Part shown: piece by piece, positions 1 to 9,559 of the stretch | How the letters are laid out: every line of letters begins with the position of its first letter | Position numbering within the stretch: position 1 is the first letter of the stretch | NCBI GenBank assembly: GCA_007244375.1 | Contig: SCVW01000015.1 | Coordinates: 1 to 64,000, forward strand | DNA from: Smithella sp. | GTDB lineage: Bacteria > Desulfobacterota > Syntrophia > Syntrophales > Smithellaceae | Length of the DNA stretch: 64,000 nucleotides | Direction: 5' to 3' | The notes under the pieces: generated by a model | Databases searched by the model: none | The model's input: the letters and a program-made list of their open reading frames with translations, nothing else | Told to the model about the DNA's origin: nothing | Made by a program: the position numbers and the translations under genes

Positions 1-237
1 GTGGATAATGCCTTTATGGAAAGTTTCAACGCCCGGCTCAGAGAAGAATGTTTGAACATCAACTGGTTTAGAAGCATAGAACATGCAAGAGAAGTGATTG
101 AAGCATGGCGTATAGATTACAACGAAACCCGGCCGCACAGTACGCTGGGCTTTCTCACGCCAAAGGAATTTGCACAAAAAGAGGAAACTATGTTATTGGA
201 AAACTCTAATTCAAGATGGCACTACAACTGGGGGTAG
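1..237 (+). mobile_element. IS3-family transposase, C-terminal fragment
   Basis: This is the last 78 residues of an IS3-family OrfB transposase, cut by the window edge. The DNAFMESFNARLREE block carries the catalytic glutamate of the DDE triad, and it is followed by the typical NETRPHSTLGFLTPKEF tail. The two catalytic aspartates would lie upstream of the window. The stop codon falls inside the right terminal repeat, as is usual for this family. Whether the element is intact cannot be told from here. Confidence 0.92.
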
Positions 238-241
238 TCCA
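220..241 (+). repeat. Right inverted repeat of the IS3-family element
   Basis: Read on the minus strand the end begins TGGACTACCCCCAGTT, with the TG terminus typical of IS3-family inverted repeats. It overlaps the transposase stop codon. The left end is outside the window, so the pairing could not be tested. Confidence 0.6.
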
Positions 242-531
242 AGGGCTTTCAAGTTCGCATAGCTCGTTACTTATTACCCCTCCAATATAACAAGATTATT
301 CGACACCGGGCCTGCCCGATGAATTAATATTTATCCAGGACAAAATTTGTTTCTGTTCAGAAACTTGCTTTCTTAGGACAGGGAGTCAAGAGGTTCAAGC
401 AATCGGAACGGGGATGGATAAAGGGGATGCAATACAAATTATAAAGTATTTTGTTCTTTAATTTTTTAAGAAGATTTTAAAATTAGTACCTATTTCAGTT
501 GCTACAATCAAAATCGCAAAGAGATAGATGT

Positions 532-1953
532 ATGAAAGAAAATTCTTCATTTGAAATCAGCAAACCGAAATCGATCCGGGCCTTGATGGTTGATAGTTCG
601 GAAAGCGACGTACTTCTTATCGTTCGTGAACTGAAAAAAGGCGGATTCAATCCTTTTTATGAACGGGTGGAAACCGCCACTGCCATGGAAAAAACTCTCA
701 AAAATAAACAATGGGATGTTATTCTTTGCGATTATAAAATGCCGCAGTTCAGCGCTTTCCTGGCTATTGATCTTTTAAAGAAAACAGATATCGATATTCC
801 TCTTATTATTGTGTCCGGAAGTATTGATGAAGATGTTGCCATCGAATGCATGCGTTTGGGCGCGCAGGATTATATCATGAAAGGAAATTTATCCCGTCTT
901 TGTGCGGCTATAGCCAGAGAGTTGGACGAAACGGAAATTAGAAACAAGCAAAAGCAGGCAGGGGAAAACTTCCGCCGTTCTCTGGACGATTTGCCTCTGG
1001 GTGTGCGTATTGTAACCATAGAGGGGGAGACTCTTTATGCCAATAAGGCTATTTTGGATACCTATGGATATGAAAGTATTGAGGAGCTGAAAACAACGCC
1101 GGTGGAGAGTCGCTACACACCGGAAAGTTTTGCCGAGTATCAAGTAAGGAAGGAAAAAAGGAAACGGGATGATTATACCCCTTCCGAATACGATATAGGC
1201 ATTGTGAGAAAAAATGGTGAAGTGCGCTATATTCATGTCTTACGCAAAGATATATTATGGAATGGTGAAAGACAATTTCTGGTTTTGTACAACGACATCA
1301 CCGACCGTAAGCAGGCGGAAGAAAGGTTTCTTGCTTCTCTTCGCGAGAAAGATATTCTTCTTAAGGAAGTTCATCACCGAGTTAAAAACAACATGCAGGT
1401 TATATCGGGTCTTCTTGAACTTCCGGCGACATTAAGCGGTGGTCACGAACGAAGAAAAAGGTTTCGTGAAAGCCAAAACCGGATTCATGCCATGTCGCTG
1501 GTTCATGAGAAACTTTACGGTTCAAAGGATTTTACAAGAATTGATCTGGCCGGTTACGTAAAAACCATGTCCCGGGATTTGTTTCAATCATATAAAATTA
1601 ATCTGGGGCAAATAGATCTGGTCGTTCAAACCGACGGCAATGTTTACGTCGATATTAACAAGGCAATTCCGTGCGGCTTGATTTTAAATGAATTAATTTC
1701 CAATGTCCTAAAACACGCTTTTCCAGGGAATAGACATGGTGAGTTAAAGATTATCATCAACAAAACGAAAAGCACGGAAATAGAAATCATTGTCCGGGAT
1801 AATGGATTGGGCCTGCCGGAGAATGTTAATGTTTGTCAACCAAAATCTGTGGGACTGCACTTGGTGAACGGACTGGTAAAGAATCAGCTCGATGGTCAGA
1901 TAGAATTTCGACGTGAAACCGGTACGGAAATACTTATGAAATTTCCTTTATAG
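532..1953 (+). CDS. Hybrid sensor histidine kinase: receiver, PAS, HisKA_2, HATPase
   Basis: Signal-transduction kinase of about 473 residues, with no membrane segment and so probably cytoplasmic. An N-terminal receiver domain (residues 14-130) has the phospho-acceptor aspartate in LCDYKMP (D67), though one residue of the usual acidic pair is serine (VDSSES). A PAS domain follows at about 145-260. The H-box LKEVHHRVKNN (H281/H282) is of the HisKA_2 type. The C-terminal ATPase has an N box (LNELISNVLKHAF) and a DNGLGLPE motif. A TTG 33 bases upstream is an alternative start; this ATG was chosen because the extra residues are outside the domain. The next gene encodes a response regulator 21 bases downstream, so the two probably work together. 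Confidence 0.87.
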   Translation: MKENSSFEISKPKSIRALMVDSSESDVLLIVRELKKGGFNPFYERVETATAMEKTLKNKQWDVILCDYKMPQFSAFLAIDLLKKTDIDIPLIIVSGSIDEDVAIECMRLGAQDYIMKGNLSRLCAAIARELDETEIRNKQKQAGENFRRSLDDLPLGVRIVTIEGETLYANKAILDTYGYESIEELKTTPVESRYTPESFAEYQVRKEKRKRDDYTPSEYDIGIVRKNGEVRYIHVLRKDILWNGERQFLVLYNDITDRKQAEERFLASLREKDILLKEVHHRVKNNMQVISGLLELPATLSGGHERRKRFRESQNRIHAMSLVHEKLYGSKDFTRIDLAGYVKTMSRDLFQSYKINLGQIDLVVQTDGNVYVDINKAIPCGLILNELISNVLKHAFPGNRHGELKIIINKTKSTEIEIIVRDNGLGLPENVNVCQPKSVGLHLVNGLVKNQLDGQIEFRRETGTEILMKFPL

Positions 1954-1974
1954 TTTCAAGGAGGGTATGTAGTT

Positions 1975-2961
1975 ATGAACAGCGTTAATAGTAGAAGATG
2001 TGATAAAATCATGGTCGTGGAAGACGAATGGATTGTCGCCGATCAACTTTGCAATAATCTGAAGGGTCTTGGATATATGGTTTGCTCAACAGCATCTACG
2101 GGGGATGAAGCTATCAGGAACGTGAAAGAGGATAAACCGGATTTAATTTTAATGGATATAGTTTTAAAGAATAAAATGAATGGCATTGAAGCCGCCGAGC
2201 AGATTAACTTACAGTTCAATATACCTGTCATTTATCTGACTTCCTATACTAACCAGGAATATATCGAGCGGGCAAAGCAGACAAAGCCTTTCGGTTATCT
2301 GGTTAAGCCTTTCAAACAGGGAGAACTGTATGCAAATATCGAAATGGCTCTTCATAACCACAGGTTGGATCAAAAAATCAGAGAATCTTTGGAGCATTTG
2401 GTTAAATGCTACAGGGGGACTATTGAAAGTGTTTCAGGTGCAATTGAATTACGCGGACCTTATACTTCTGGTCATCATCGGCGGGTTGCCGAATTTGCAC
2501 AAGCCATAGCCGGTAAAATGGGACTTTCTGATTTTTTGCTGGCAGGAACATGCCTGACAGCGTATGTTTACGATATCGGGCTTGTATGTATGCCCCTTAG
2601 TGTAATTCAGGATTCCGGACGGTTGACAGGTCATAAGCTAAGTTTGTATCGTAACTATCCGCAGCTTGGTTACGAAGTTTTGAAAGAAATCGATTTCCCA
2701 TGGCCTGTAGCGGATATTGTTCTGCAACATTGCGAGTGTTACGATGGATCCGGATTTCCCCAAGGGCTTAAGAAGAATGATATTCTTATCGAGGCCAGGA
2801 TTCTGGCAGTTGCCCACGCCCTTGAAGATTTGACTTCTCACAAGTCGTTTCGGAATGCCTTTTCCATAAATCATGCTCTTGATGAAATAAAATTCTATCG
2901 TGAATCAAAGTATGATCCCAATGTCGTAGATATATGTATTAGGCTTTTCAGGGATAAATAA
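1975..2961 (+). CDS. Response regulator with degenerate HD-GYP domain
   Basis: Receiver domain (residues 10-130, phospho-acceptor D61 in LMDIVL) joined to an HD-GYP fold (about 145-320). HD-GYP proteins normally hydrolyse cyclic di-GMP. Here the signature residues are lost: the HD pair reads YD in YVYDIGLV, the next ligand histidine is tyrosine (RNYPQLG), HHE reads QHC, and GYP reads GFP in DGSGFP. The fold is recognisable but metal binding and catalysis look impossible. It likely acts as a binding or docking output for the kinase just upstream, with which it is probably cotranscribed. Confidence 0.85.
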   Translation: MNSVNSRRCDKIMVVEDEWIVADQLCNNLKGLGYMVCSTASTGDEAIRNVKEDKPDLILMDIVLKNKMNGIEAAEQINLQFNIPVIYLTSYTNQEYIERAKQTKPFGYLVKPFKQGELYANIEMALHNHRLDQKIRESLEHLVKCYRGTIESVSGAIELRGPYTSGHHRRVAEFAQAIAGKMGLSDFLLAGTCLTAYVYDIGLVCMPLSVIQDSGRLTGHKLSLYRNYPQLGYEVLKEIDFPWPVADIVLQHCECYDGSGFPQGLKKNDILIEARILAVAHALEDLTSHKSFRNAFSINHALDEIKFYRESKYDPNVVDICIRLFRDK

Positions 2962-3297
2962 ATAATTATCAATAATTACGTGATTTAAAACAACATCCAT
3001 AGGTATGTTAACCTCCCTTTGCTTCGCATGTGGTATAACCCCGCGTTACTTCGCTCCCGGGGTAATTTCCCATAACCTTTATCTATTGGATAATTCGGCT
3101 AAAATATTTAAATACGCATTGCTTTTTAAATTTGAGCCTCATTACAACTAGCAGACATTACTGCACTTTGCTTCTAATATCTGAGTCTCATTAAAAACTC
3201 TTGATTTCTGCTATGGTTTGATATAAAAGCCTCACCTACTAAATTTTTAAGACTCCTTGCCTGTTAAATCAGGCTTTAGAGCCGAAAGGAGAAAATT
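2962..3297. other. Intergenic region before rpsF: hairpins and weak promoter
   Basis: No gene is seen. A GC-rich hairpin (ACCCCG/CGGGGT, about 3037-3062) lies in the first half. TTGATT at 3201 and TATAAA at 3222, spaced only 15 bases, form a weak candidate promoter for the ribosomal operon. Just before rpsF a small hairpin, GCCTG (3259-3263) pairing with CAGGC (3270-3274), is followed by GAGCCG. This could belong to an S6:S18-binding leader, but I could not fit the known consensus. Confidence 0.35.
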
Positions 3298-3771
3298 TTG
3301 CAGAGATACGAAGTTATAGCTATAGCTTTAGCTAATTTAAGTGACGAAGATGTTACAGCGTTAATTGAACGCAGTCAAAAAATCATTACCGACCGCAAAG
3401 GTGTCATTGCCAAAATCGACAAATGGGGAAAAAGACATCTTGCCTATGAAATCAAAAAACAAAAAGACGGTTATTATTTTCTAATCGATTTTGCCGGTGA
3501 CGGAGCCATCGTTACGGAAATCGAAAGAAATTATAAAATTGATGATCGTATCTTGAAGTTCATGACGGTAAAAAAAGAAGGTGCCACCACCTCCGAAGGT
3601 ATTGAACAGGAAATTGCCGCAGCGGAGGCAAAACGCACCCAGGCTAAGGCGGAAAGTGAAGCGCCAGCGGAAGTTAAAGTAATCCAACAGGCAGATAAAG
3701 TCTCTGGAGAAGTAAAACCTGTATCCAAAAAGACTTATAACAAAGAAGAAATTTCAACTAAGGGGGAATAA
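3298..3771 (+). CDS. rpsF: 30S ribosomal protein S6
   Basis: Small-subunit protein that pairs with S18 on 16S rRNA. The N-terminal 95 residues carry the S6 fold (MQRYEVIAIALANLSDEDV, then KWGKRHLAYEIKKQKDGYY). A low-complexity tail rich in Ala, Glu and Lys extends it to 157 residues, longer than the 95-135 usual in bacteria. The start is TTG, chosen because an AAAGGAG ribosome-binding site lies seven bases upstream and the family N-terminus begins here. It heads the conserved rpsF-rpsR-DUF2232-rplI-dnaB block. Confidence 0.96.
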   Translation: MQRYEVIAIALANLSDEDVTALIERSQKIITDRKGVIAKIDKWGKRHLAYEIKKQKDGYYFLIDFAGDGAIVTEIERNYKIDDRILKFMTVKKEGATTSEGIEQEIAAAEAKRTQAKAESEAPAEVKVIQQADKVSGEVKPVSKKTYNKEEISTKGE

Positions 3772-3774
3772 GCA

Positions 3775-4044
3775 ATGTCAATACCTAACGGAGATAAAAC
3801 AAGTAGATATCCCCAGAAAAAGTTTTTTCATAAAAAGAAATTCTGCCGCTTTTGCTCGGATTCTAACGTGAAAATTGATTATAAAAATCCTATGATTCTG
3901 AATAATTTTATAACAGAACGGGGCAAGATTATGCCGCGCAGAATCACCGGTAATTGTGCCAGCCATCAGAGGGAATTGGCGCTGGCAATAAAACGTGCCC
4001 GAATGATTGCAATTATGCCTTTTGTTACCGGTGAAGGGAGATAG
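3775..4044 (+). CDS. rpsR: 30S ribosomal protein S18
   Basis: Partner of S6 on the small-subunit platform. The protein is 89 residues, with a basic N-terminal extension and the core [25 protein letters not shown] plus a later cysteine suggest a zinc-binding form. It starts three bases after the rpsF stop, so translation is probably coupled, and the same operon continues to DUF2232 and rplI. Confidence 0.96.
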   Translation: MSIPNGDKTSRYPQKKFFHKKKFCRFCSDSNVKIDYKNPMILNNFITERGKIMPRRITGNCASHQRELALAIKRARMIAIMPFVTGEGR

Positions 4045-4158
4045 AATTTTTATGTTCTCATCTTTTCCTGAAGAAAAAATGTCTGCCGGCCTTTAATTTT
4101 TAGAATTATGTAAGTTTGAGTTAGATCTAATCAATCCTGCATAGATTATCGATAAGGT

Positions 4159-4192
4159 AGGTAACGCCTGTTTATATGGCGTTACCTTATTT
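4159..4192 (+). terminator. Perfect hairpin between rpsR and the DUF2232 gene
   Basis: A 10-bp perfect stem, AGGTAACGCC (4159-4168) with GGCGTTACCT (4178-4187), has a 9-base loop and is followed by a T-rich stretch. It looks like a rho-independent terminator or attenuator inside an otherwise conserved operon. A second imperfect stem (AAATTAC...GTAATTT) lies at about 4213-4249. Confidence 0.6.
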
Positions 4193-4315
4193 TCAAAGCA
4201 AATTCTTGGGTTAAATTACCGGCAAGTATTTTCGTCCGGCAGTAATTTACGTGAAAAATATATTCAAGTAGAAAATTTTGATGTTAATGGGTTATGATCC
4301 TTGGAAAAGTTCAGA

Positions 4316-5266
4316 ATGACCTTTTTCGATATTCCTTTTTTTAAGCTGTTGTTAGTTATTACTGCTTTTGTTTTTGCAATAGCTTTTATTCCTTTCATCG
4401 GTGCGGTCCTTCTCGTTTTGCTGCCTATGATTTTATTTTTTAATGGTACGGTTAATGGGTATTTTAAAACTACCGTCGCTTTTTTAATTTCTTTTTTGCT
4501 GCTTTTCTTACTATCGGCTTTTTTACATCTGGATTTACCAACTATTGCCGTTTTTACCATGGGAATGACCGGATTATTAATTGCTCAGATTACCGCACGC
4601 AACGGATCGATTGAGAAAATAATTCTTTATCCGTCTCTTCTTATTGTTGCTGCAATTTGTGTCTATTTTATTTACGGTGGTTCGGTTCTTTCTGTAAGTC
4701 CCTGGCAGATGGTGGAAAAATATGTAGCCTCAGCAGTTGAAGAAAATATAAAGCTTTACAGTCAATTGCCTTTTAAAGCAGAAGATATTAATTTTTTTAA
4801 AGATAATAAGCAAAATATAATAAATGGCTTAACCGATATATTTCCGGCATTGGTTGTCATAACGGCTATATTAGTTGTTTGGGCAAATTTCCTTTTGGGT
4901 AAACGGATTTTGGGTAAGGCCGGTATAACATTGCCAGAACTAAACGAATTGGCTCGCTGGAGGGCTCCGGAATTTATTGTCTGGATTTTTATCATTTCCG
5001 GCGGCTTTTTCCTGATACAGAATAAAGAGATAACCTTTTACAGCTCGAACGTTTTTCTTGTAACCTGTCTTGTATATTTACTGCAAGGCCTTGCTATCGT
5101 TAGCTTCTTTTTTCAAAGCAAAAATGTACCTTCTTTTTTACGTTATCTTTTTTATTTTTTAATTGCAGTGCAACAAATTCTTATGATACCTATAGTAGCC
5201 ATCGGGTTATTCGATATCTGGGTTGATTTTAGGAAATATTTTCAAAAAGATCAGGCAACTACTTGA
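4316..5266 (+). CDS. DUF2232 polytopic membrane protein
   Basis: Membrane protein of about 316 residues with roughly eight hydrophobic helices, matching the DUF2232 (YybS-like) family by its pattern and by its usual place between rpsR and rplI. Its function is not known. A TTG at 4301 would add five residues; ATG at 4316 is preferred because GGAAAAG lies six bases before it. The C-terminal helices, with KNVPSFLRYLFYF and a final IGLFDIWVDFRK, are the most family-like part. Confidence 0.78.
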   Translation: MTFFDIPFFKLLLVITAFVFAIAFIPFIGAVLLVLLPMILFFNGTVNGYFKTTVAFLISFLLLFLLSAFLHLDLPTIAVFTMGMTGLLIAQITARNGSIEKIILYPSLLIVAAICVYFIYGGSVLSVSPWQMVEKYVASAVEENIKLYSQLPFKAEDINFFKDNKQNIINGLTDIFPALVVITAILVVWANFLLGKRILGKAGITLPELNELARWRAPEFIVWIFIISGGFFLIQNKEITFYSSNVFLVTCLVYLLQGLAIVSFFFQSKNVPSFLRYLFYFLIAVQQILMIPIVAIGLFDIWVDFRKYFQKDQATT

Positions 5267-5302
5267 TATTTTCATCTTTTTTTTACAAAATGGAGGATTT
5301 TC

Positions 5303-5755
5303 ATGAAAGTGATTTTGAAGCAAAGCATACCGTCTTTAGGCAAAGCGGGAGCTTTAATTAAAGTTAATGACGGTTATGCCCGCAATTTTTTGATTCCGAA
5401 AGGTTTGGCTATCGAAGCCAATGAAAAGAATATTAAGCTGTTTGAACATGAAAAAGCAAGTATCCTGAAAAAAGCGGCTAAAGAACACAAGTCCGCTCAG
5501 GATCTGGCTGATGCTCTTTCTAATGTAACAATAAAAATGGCCCGTAAAGTCGGCGATCAGGATAAAATATTCGGTTCGGTAACAATCAAGGATATAGAAT
5601 CGGTGCTTAAAGAAAAAGGCTACGACGTTAACCGGAAAATGATTGTTCATGAACATGGTGAACATATAAAATCGCTGGGTGAATTCAAAATAAAAATTAA
5701 GTTGGCAACCGATATAGAAACCGAGATCACATTAATCGTTACCGGCGAATACTAA
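5303..5755 (+). CDS. rplI: 50S ribosomal protein L9
   Basis: Large-subunit protein of 150 residues, the usual length. The N-terminal domain has the diagnostic run VNDGYARNFLIPKGLA, followed by the long connecting helix and the C-terminal domain ending LIVTGEY. A strong GGAGG ribosome-binding site lies before the ATG. Its stop shares one base with the dnaB start (TAATG), which points to coupled translation. Confidence 0.97.
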   Translation: MKVILKQSIPSLGKAGALIKVNDGYARNFLIPKGLAIEANEKNIKLFEHEKASILKKAAKEHKSAQDLADALSNVTIKMARKVGDQDKIFGSVTIKDIESVLKEKGYDVNRKMIVHEHGEHIKSLGEFKIKIKLATDIETEITLIVTGEY

Positions 5756-7113
5756 TGAGAGAAATTGATCCATCTTCATATAAGATTCCACCTCAGAATA
5801 TCGAGGCCGAGCAGTCTATCCTCGGCAGTATTTTGCTGGAAAACAGCGCCATCAACGCTGTGCAGGAAATTCTGTCTCCGGGCGATTTTTACAGTGAAGC
5901 CCACAAGAAAATTTTCAACGCCATTGTTGAGCTTTCCGAAAAAAACGAGCCTATTGATCTCATTACTTTAAGCAATGCCCTGAAAGATAAAAACCTCCTG
6001 AACGCAATAGGAGGCGCAACGTATCTGGCTTCTCTGGTCGATAACATTCCATCCGCGGCCAATGTTGCCAATTACTCCAGGATTGTTAAAGAAAAAGCAA
6101 TCCTGCGTGGATTAATCGGTTCGGCAACGGAGATTATCGAAAGTTGCTTTGAAACAGGATCCGATGTTGATCAGGTTCTGGATAAAGCTGAACACAGGAT
6201 TTTTGAAATTTCCGAGAATAAAGTACGCACGTCTTTTTTCCCGATCAGAGACATTGTTAAGGACAGTTTCCGGTCGATAGAGGATCTTTATTCCCGCAAA
6301 GAACTTATTACCGGTGTTCCTACAGGTTTTGAAAAAATCGATGATTTAACCGCCGGTTTACAGAAATCCGAATTGATAATTATTGCCGGACGTCCCAGTA
6401 TGGGCAAAACTGCGTTTGCCCTGAATATAGCGTTGAATGCCGCAATGAAAGAGCAGATACCTGTCGCTGTATTTTCACTGGAAATGTCCAAGGAACAGCT
6501 TGCTTTCCGTCTGCTTTCTTCCGAAGCCAAGGTTGATGCGCAACGTTTGCGAAAAGGTTTTTTGGGTGAAACAGACTGGCCGAAATTAACGACTGCTGCC
6601 GGCAGGCTCTCCGACGCGCCACTTTTCATTGACGATACCCCGGCCATTACCGTTTTGGAGATGAAGGCCAAGTCACGCAGGCTGAAAGCCGATACGGGGT
6701 TGGGCTTGATCGTCGTGGACTACATTCAACTGATGCGTTCCGGCAGTTACCGCGAATCCCGCGAGCAGGAAATATCGGAAATCAGCCGTTCTTTAAAGGC
6801 GCTGGCTAAAGAACTGAAAGTGCCTGTTGTTGCTCTCTCGCAGCTCAACCGTAAAGTGGAAGATCGCACGAATCGGCGTCCGCAAATGGCGGATTTAAGA
6901 GAATCCGGCGCCATTGAACAGGATGCCGACGTGATTGCTTTTATTTACCGTGATGAAGTTTATGACAGATCGGACGATAATATTAACAAAGGAATCGCGG
7001 AAATAATCGTTGCCAAGCAAAGAAACGGCCCCACCGATACCGTTAAACTTGCTTTCGTGGATAAATATACCAGTTTCGAAAATCTTGTCCGGATGGATAC
7101 TCCTGAAAATTAG
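5755..7113 (+). CDS. dnaB: Replicative DNA helicase DnaB
   Basis: Hexameric helicase that unwinds DNA ahead of the replication fork. It is 452 residues, normal for the family. The N-terminal domain (PPQNIEAEQSILGSIL) is followed by the RecA-like motor with Walker A GRPSMGKTAFALN, Walker B VVDYIQLM, and DLRESGAIEQDADVI. No intein is present. It overlaps rplI by one base and ends the ribosomal operon; the gene after it is unrelated accessory DNA. Confidence 0.97.
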   Translation: MREIDPSSYKIPPQNIEAEQSILGSILLENSAINAVQEILSPGDFYSEAHKKIFNAIVELSEKNEPIDLITLSNALKDKNLLNAIGGATYLASLVDNIPSAANVANYSRIVKEKAILRGLIGSATEIIESCFETGSDVDQVLDKAEHRIFEISENKVRTSFFPIRDIVKDSFRSIEDLYSRKELITGVPTGFEKIDDLTAGLQKSELIIIAGRPSMGKTAFALNIALNAAMKEQIPVAVFSLEMSKEQLAFRLLSSEAKVDAQRLRKGFLGETDWPKLTTAAGRLSDAPLFIDDTPAITVLEMKAKSRRLKADTGLGLIVVDYIQLMRSGSYRESREQEISEISRSLKALAKELKVPVVALSQLNRKVEDRTNRRPQMADLRESGAIEQDADVIAFIYRDEVYDRSDDNINKGIAEIIVAKQRNGPTDTVKLAFVDKYTSFENLVRMDTPEN

Positions 7114-7257
7114 AATAAATGCCGGGTAATGCCGGATCATGAATAGTAAGGATCAGCGCGACGTTACTCTTGAAATGTAAAGAGTAAATATTAAGCTCCT
7201 CTTTCCGCCAAGTCGGATAAAACCAAGCAAATATATTAAACATTGAGGGAGTCGAAA

Positions 7258-9420
7258 ATGACTAAACTCGGATATTTTAATGACGCTCCAATCCTAACAC
7301 CCAATGACGATCGCTTCGGTATTGATAGGTTTGCTCAGTCTCTTGCTCAAAGTATCAAAAATATCGAATCCCCAATAGGGGCCACGATTGCTATAAACGG
7401 TCCATGGGGATCGGGAAAAAGTAGTGCTGTTAATCTAATCCGCCATCATCTAAAAAAGGATATTAAAAACGGCAAACTTGAACTTATTGACTTCAGATGT
7501 TGGTGGTTTCGGGGTGAAGATGCCTTAACTCTCGCATTTTTACAAGAATTGAATGCATCATTACGAAAAAGTTTGGGAGAAAAAGCTAAGGAATTGATAC
7601 CACGCCTTGGCAAGAAATTACTTCAAGCTGGACCCGTAGTAGGTCCTGCAATTAATTTGGCAACCGGGGGTATTGGGGGTGCGCTAACTTCCGGATCAAT
7701 GGATTTCGCGAAAAGGTTTTTTTCTGAAACTGAAAGCATTGAGAAGCTCTTTCAGAGCCTTTCGAAAGCCCTTGAAAAGCAGGACAAACGATTCCTTGTT
7801 CTTATAGATGATATTGACCGGCTTACACCCAACGAAGCTCTCCTGATATTCCGCCTTGTAAAATCTGTTGGTAGACTGCCAAATGTTATGTATCTGCTCG
7901 TGTTTGATCGCGAACTAGCGGAGAAGACTGTTACTGTTATGTATCCATCAGAAGGACCACATTTTCTCGAAAAGATCATCCAGGCAAGTTTCGAATTACC
8001 TCTTCCTGCGCGTGATGACCTTAATATGGCAGCTCTATCACAGATCGAGACAATCTGCGGACAGCCAAAAGACAAGGAGCAACTTCTTCGCTTAATGAAT
8101 ATTTTCTATGACGCAGTATCTCCTTATCTTAATACTCCGCGTGATTTGATTCGTCTTTCAAATGCGATGGCAGTGAGTTGGCCAGCTGTTGCGAAAGAAG
8201 TCGATGTAGGTGATTATATAGCGTTGGAAATAATGAGACTGTTTGAACCCATATTGTATAATGCCATCCGAACAAACAAGTTATCCGTGTGTGGTGTTGG
8301 GCCAGAATATGGGCACAAAAAAGACCCAAAACAGGAAATTGAAGCATTTTTAAAATTCTTGCCAGAGAAGCGGTGCGACAATGCAAGAATTGCTCTAATG
8401 CGTTTGTTCCCGCGCTTCGAAAATGTTGGTTATTCACACAGTTTCGTGGAAAGGTGGGAAGCACAAAGACGTGTTTGCACTAACAAGCATTTCGACACCT
8501 ACTTCCGGATGGGCGTCGGAGATGAAACCCTACCTATAAACGAAATAAATGAGCTTATTGAGCATGCTGGAGATAAGAGATATGTGAAAGACACATTCCG
8601 GTATGCTCTTAATTCAATTCGTAAGAATGGCAAATCTAAAGTGCCACTATTGTTCGATGAACTAAACGTTCACGCATCAAAAATCGATAAATCGAACTTC
8701 CGATCTCTTATTTCTTCGATATTTGAAATTGCCGACGATATTAATAGAGAGGAGGATTGTGAACAAGGTACTTTTATCGGGAACAACCTCTTAAGAATTC
8801 ATTGGCTAATACGGAAGTTAACGTTCGATAGATGCGATCTTGACGAACGAACTGAAATCTTCTTAGCGGCATGTCAAAATGCCCAAGTTGGGTGGCTCGT
8901 GGATTTTACAAGCTCAGCTATTTCGGACTACACCCCACGGGAAGGCAGCGAAGCAGAACCACCTGAAAAATGTCTGATCAATAAAGATCGCATTTCTGAG
9001 TTAAAGTTACATACACTTAACATAATCAAGTCTGTAGCCGCCAACGGAGAACTAATTTTACATAATGATTTAGCCTATATCTTGTTTAGATGGAGGGAAT
9101 TTGCTGAAGATGAGGGCCTTTCAGTCACGTCCTGGACCAAAGGTCAATTAGATTTGGACGAATCCGTTTCGAAGTTCGCTAAAGCATTTACTGGAGTGAG
9201 TTGGTCACAAGGAATGGGCTTTGCCGGGTTGGGAGATCGGGTTGCAATGCGAAACGTCAGAGCTTCAGTAGCAGGTCTTGAAAAGATAATTGATATCGGT
9301 GAATTCAGGCGTCGCCTTGAGAAGATCGAAAAAGATGAAACATTAAAAGAAGATCTGAAAAAAAATGTACTGATTTTTCTTGAGGCATGGCGTAAGAAAG
9401 AAAAGGGTGAAGATAGGTGA
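7258..9420 (+). CDS. KAP-family P-loop NTPase
   Basis: A 720-residue NTPase of the KAP family. Walker A is GPWGSGKS (48-55) and Walker B is FLVLIDDIDRL (D184/D185). A glycine-rich hydrophobic insert (about 124-146) between them is typical of KAP proteins and may sit in the membrane. The long helical C-terminal half is not recognised. Some KAP members, such as plasmid F PifA, exclude phage, so a defence role is possible but not shown. The start is placed at ATG 7258, behind a GAGGGAG site, rather than TTG 7243. It stands alone between dnaB and repeats, which suggests a transferred accessory gene. Confidence 0.85.
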   Translation: MTKLGYFNDAPILTPNDDRFGIDRFAQSLAQSIKNIESPIGATIAINGPWGSGKSSAVNLIRHHLKKDIKNGKLELIDFRCWWFRGEDALTLAFLQELNASLRKSLGEKAKELIPRLGKKLLQAGPVVGPAINLATGGIGGALTSGSMDFAKRFFSETESIEKLFQSLSKALEKQDKRFLVLIDDIDRLTPNEALLIFRLVKSVGRLPNVMYLLVFDRELAEKTVTVMYPSEGPHFLEKIIQASFELPLPARDDLNMAALSQIETICGQPKDKEQLLRLMNIFYDAVSPYLNTPRDLIRLSNAMAVSWPAVAKEVDVGDYIALEIMRLFEPILYNAIRTNKLSVCGVGPEYGHKKDPKQEIEAFLKFLPEKRCDNARIALMRLFPRFENVGYSHSFVERWEAQRRVCTNKHFDTYFRMGVGDETLPINEINELIEHAGDKRYVKDTFRYALNSIRKNGKSKVPLLFDELNVHASKIDKSNFRSLISSIFEIADDINREEDCEQGTFIGNNLLRIHWLIRKLTFDRCDLDERTEIFLAACQNAQVGWLVDFTSSAISDYTPREGSEAEPPEKCLINKDRISELKLHTLNIIKSVAANGELILHNDLAYILFRWREFAEDEGLSVTSWTKGQLDLDESVSKFAKAFTGVSWSQGMGFAGLGDRVAMRNVRASVAGLEKIIDIGEFRRRLEKIEKDETLKEDLKKNVLIFLEAWRKKEKGEDR

Positions 9421-9559
9421 ACTTAATAGAAAGAACGGGTTTGTATTTATATTCTGAAAAATGGTGACGAAAGAAGCACGCAAACCTTTGCCAGTTATGG
9501 ATTTCAGGCAACTAATAATTTCTGGATTCCCCCAGCATGCGCCGGGCTTCACTGCCTTC

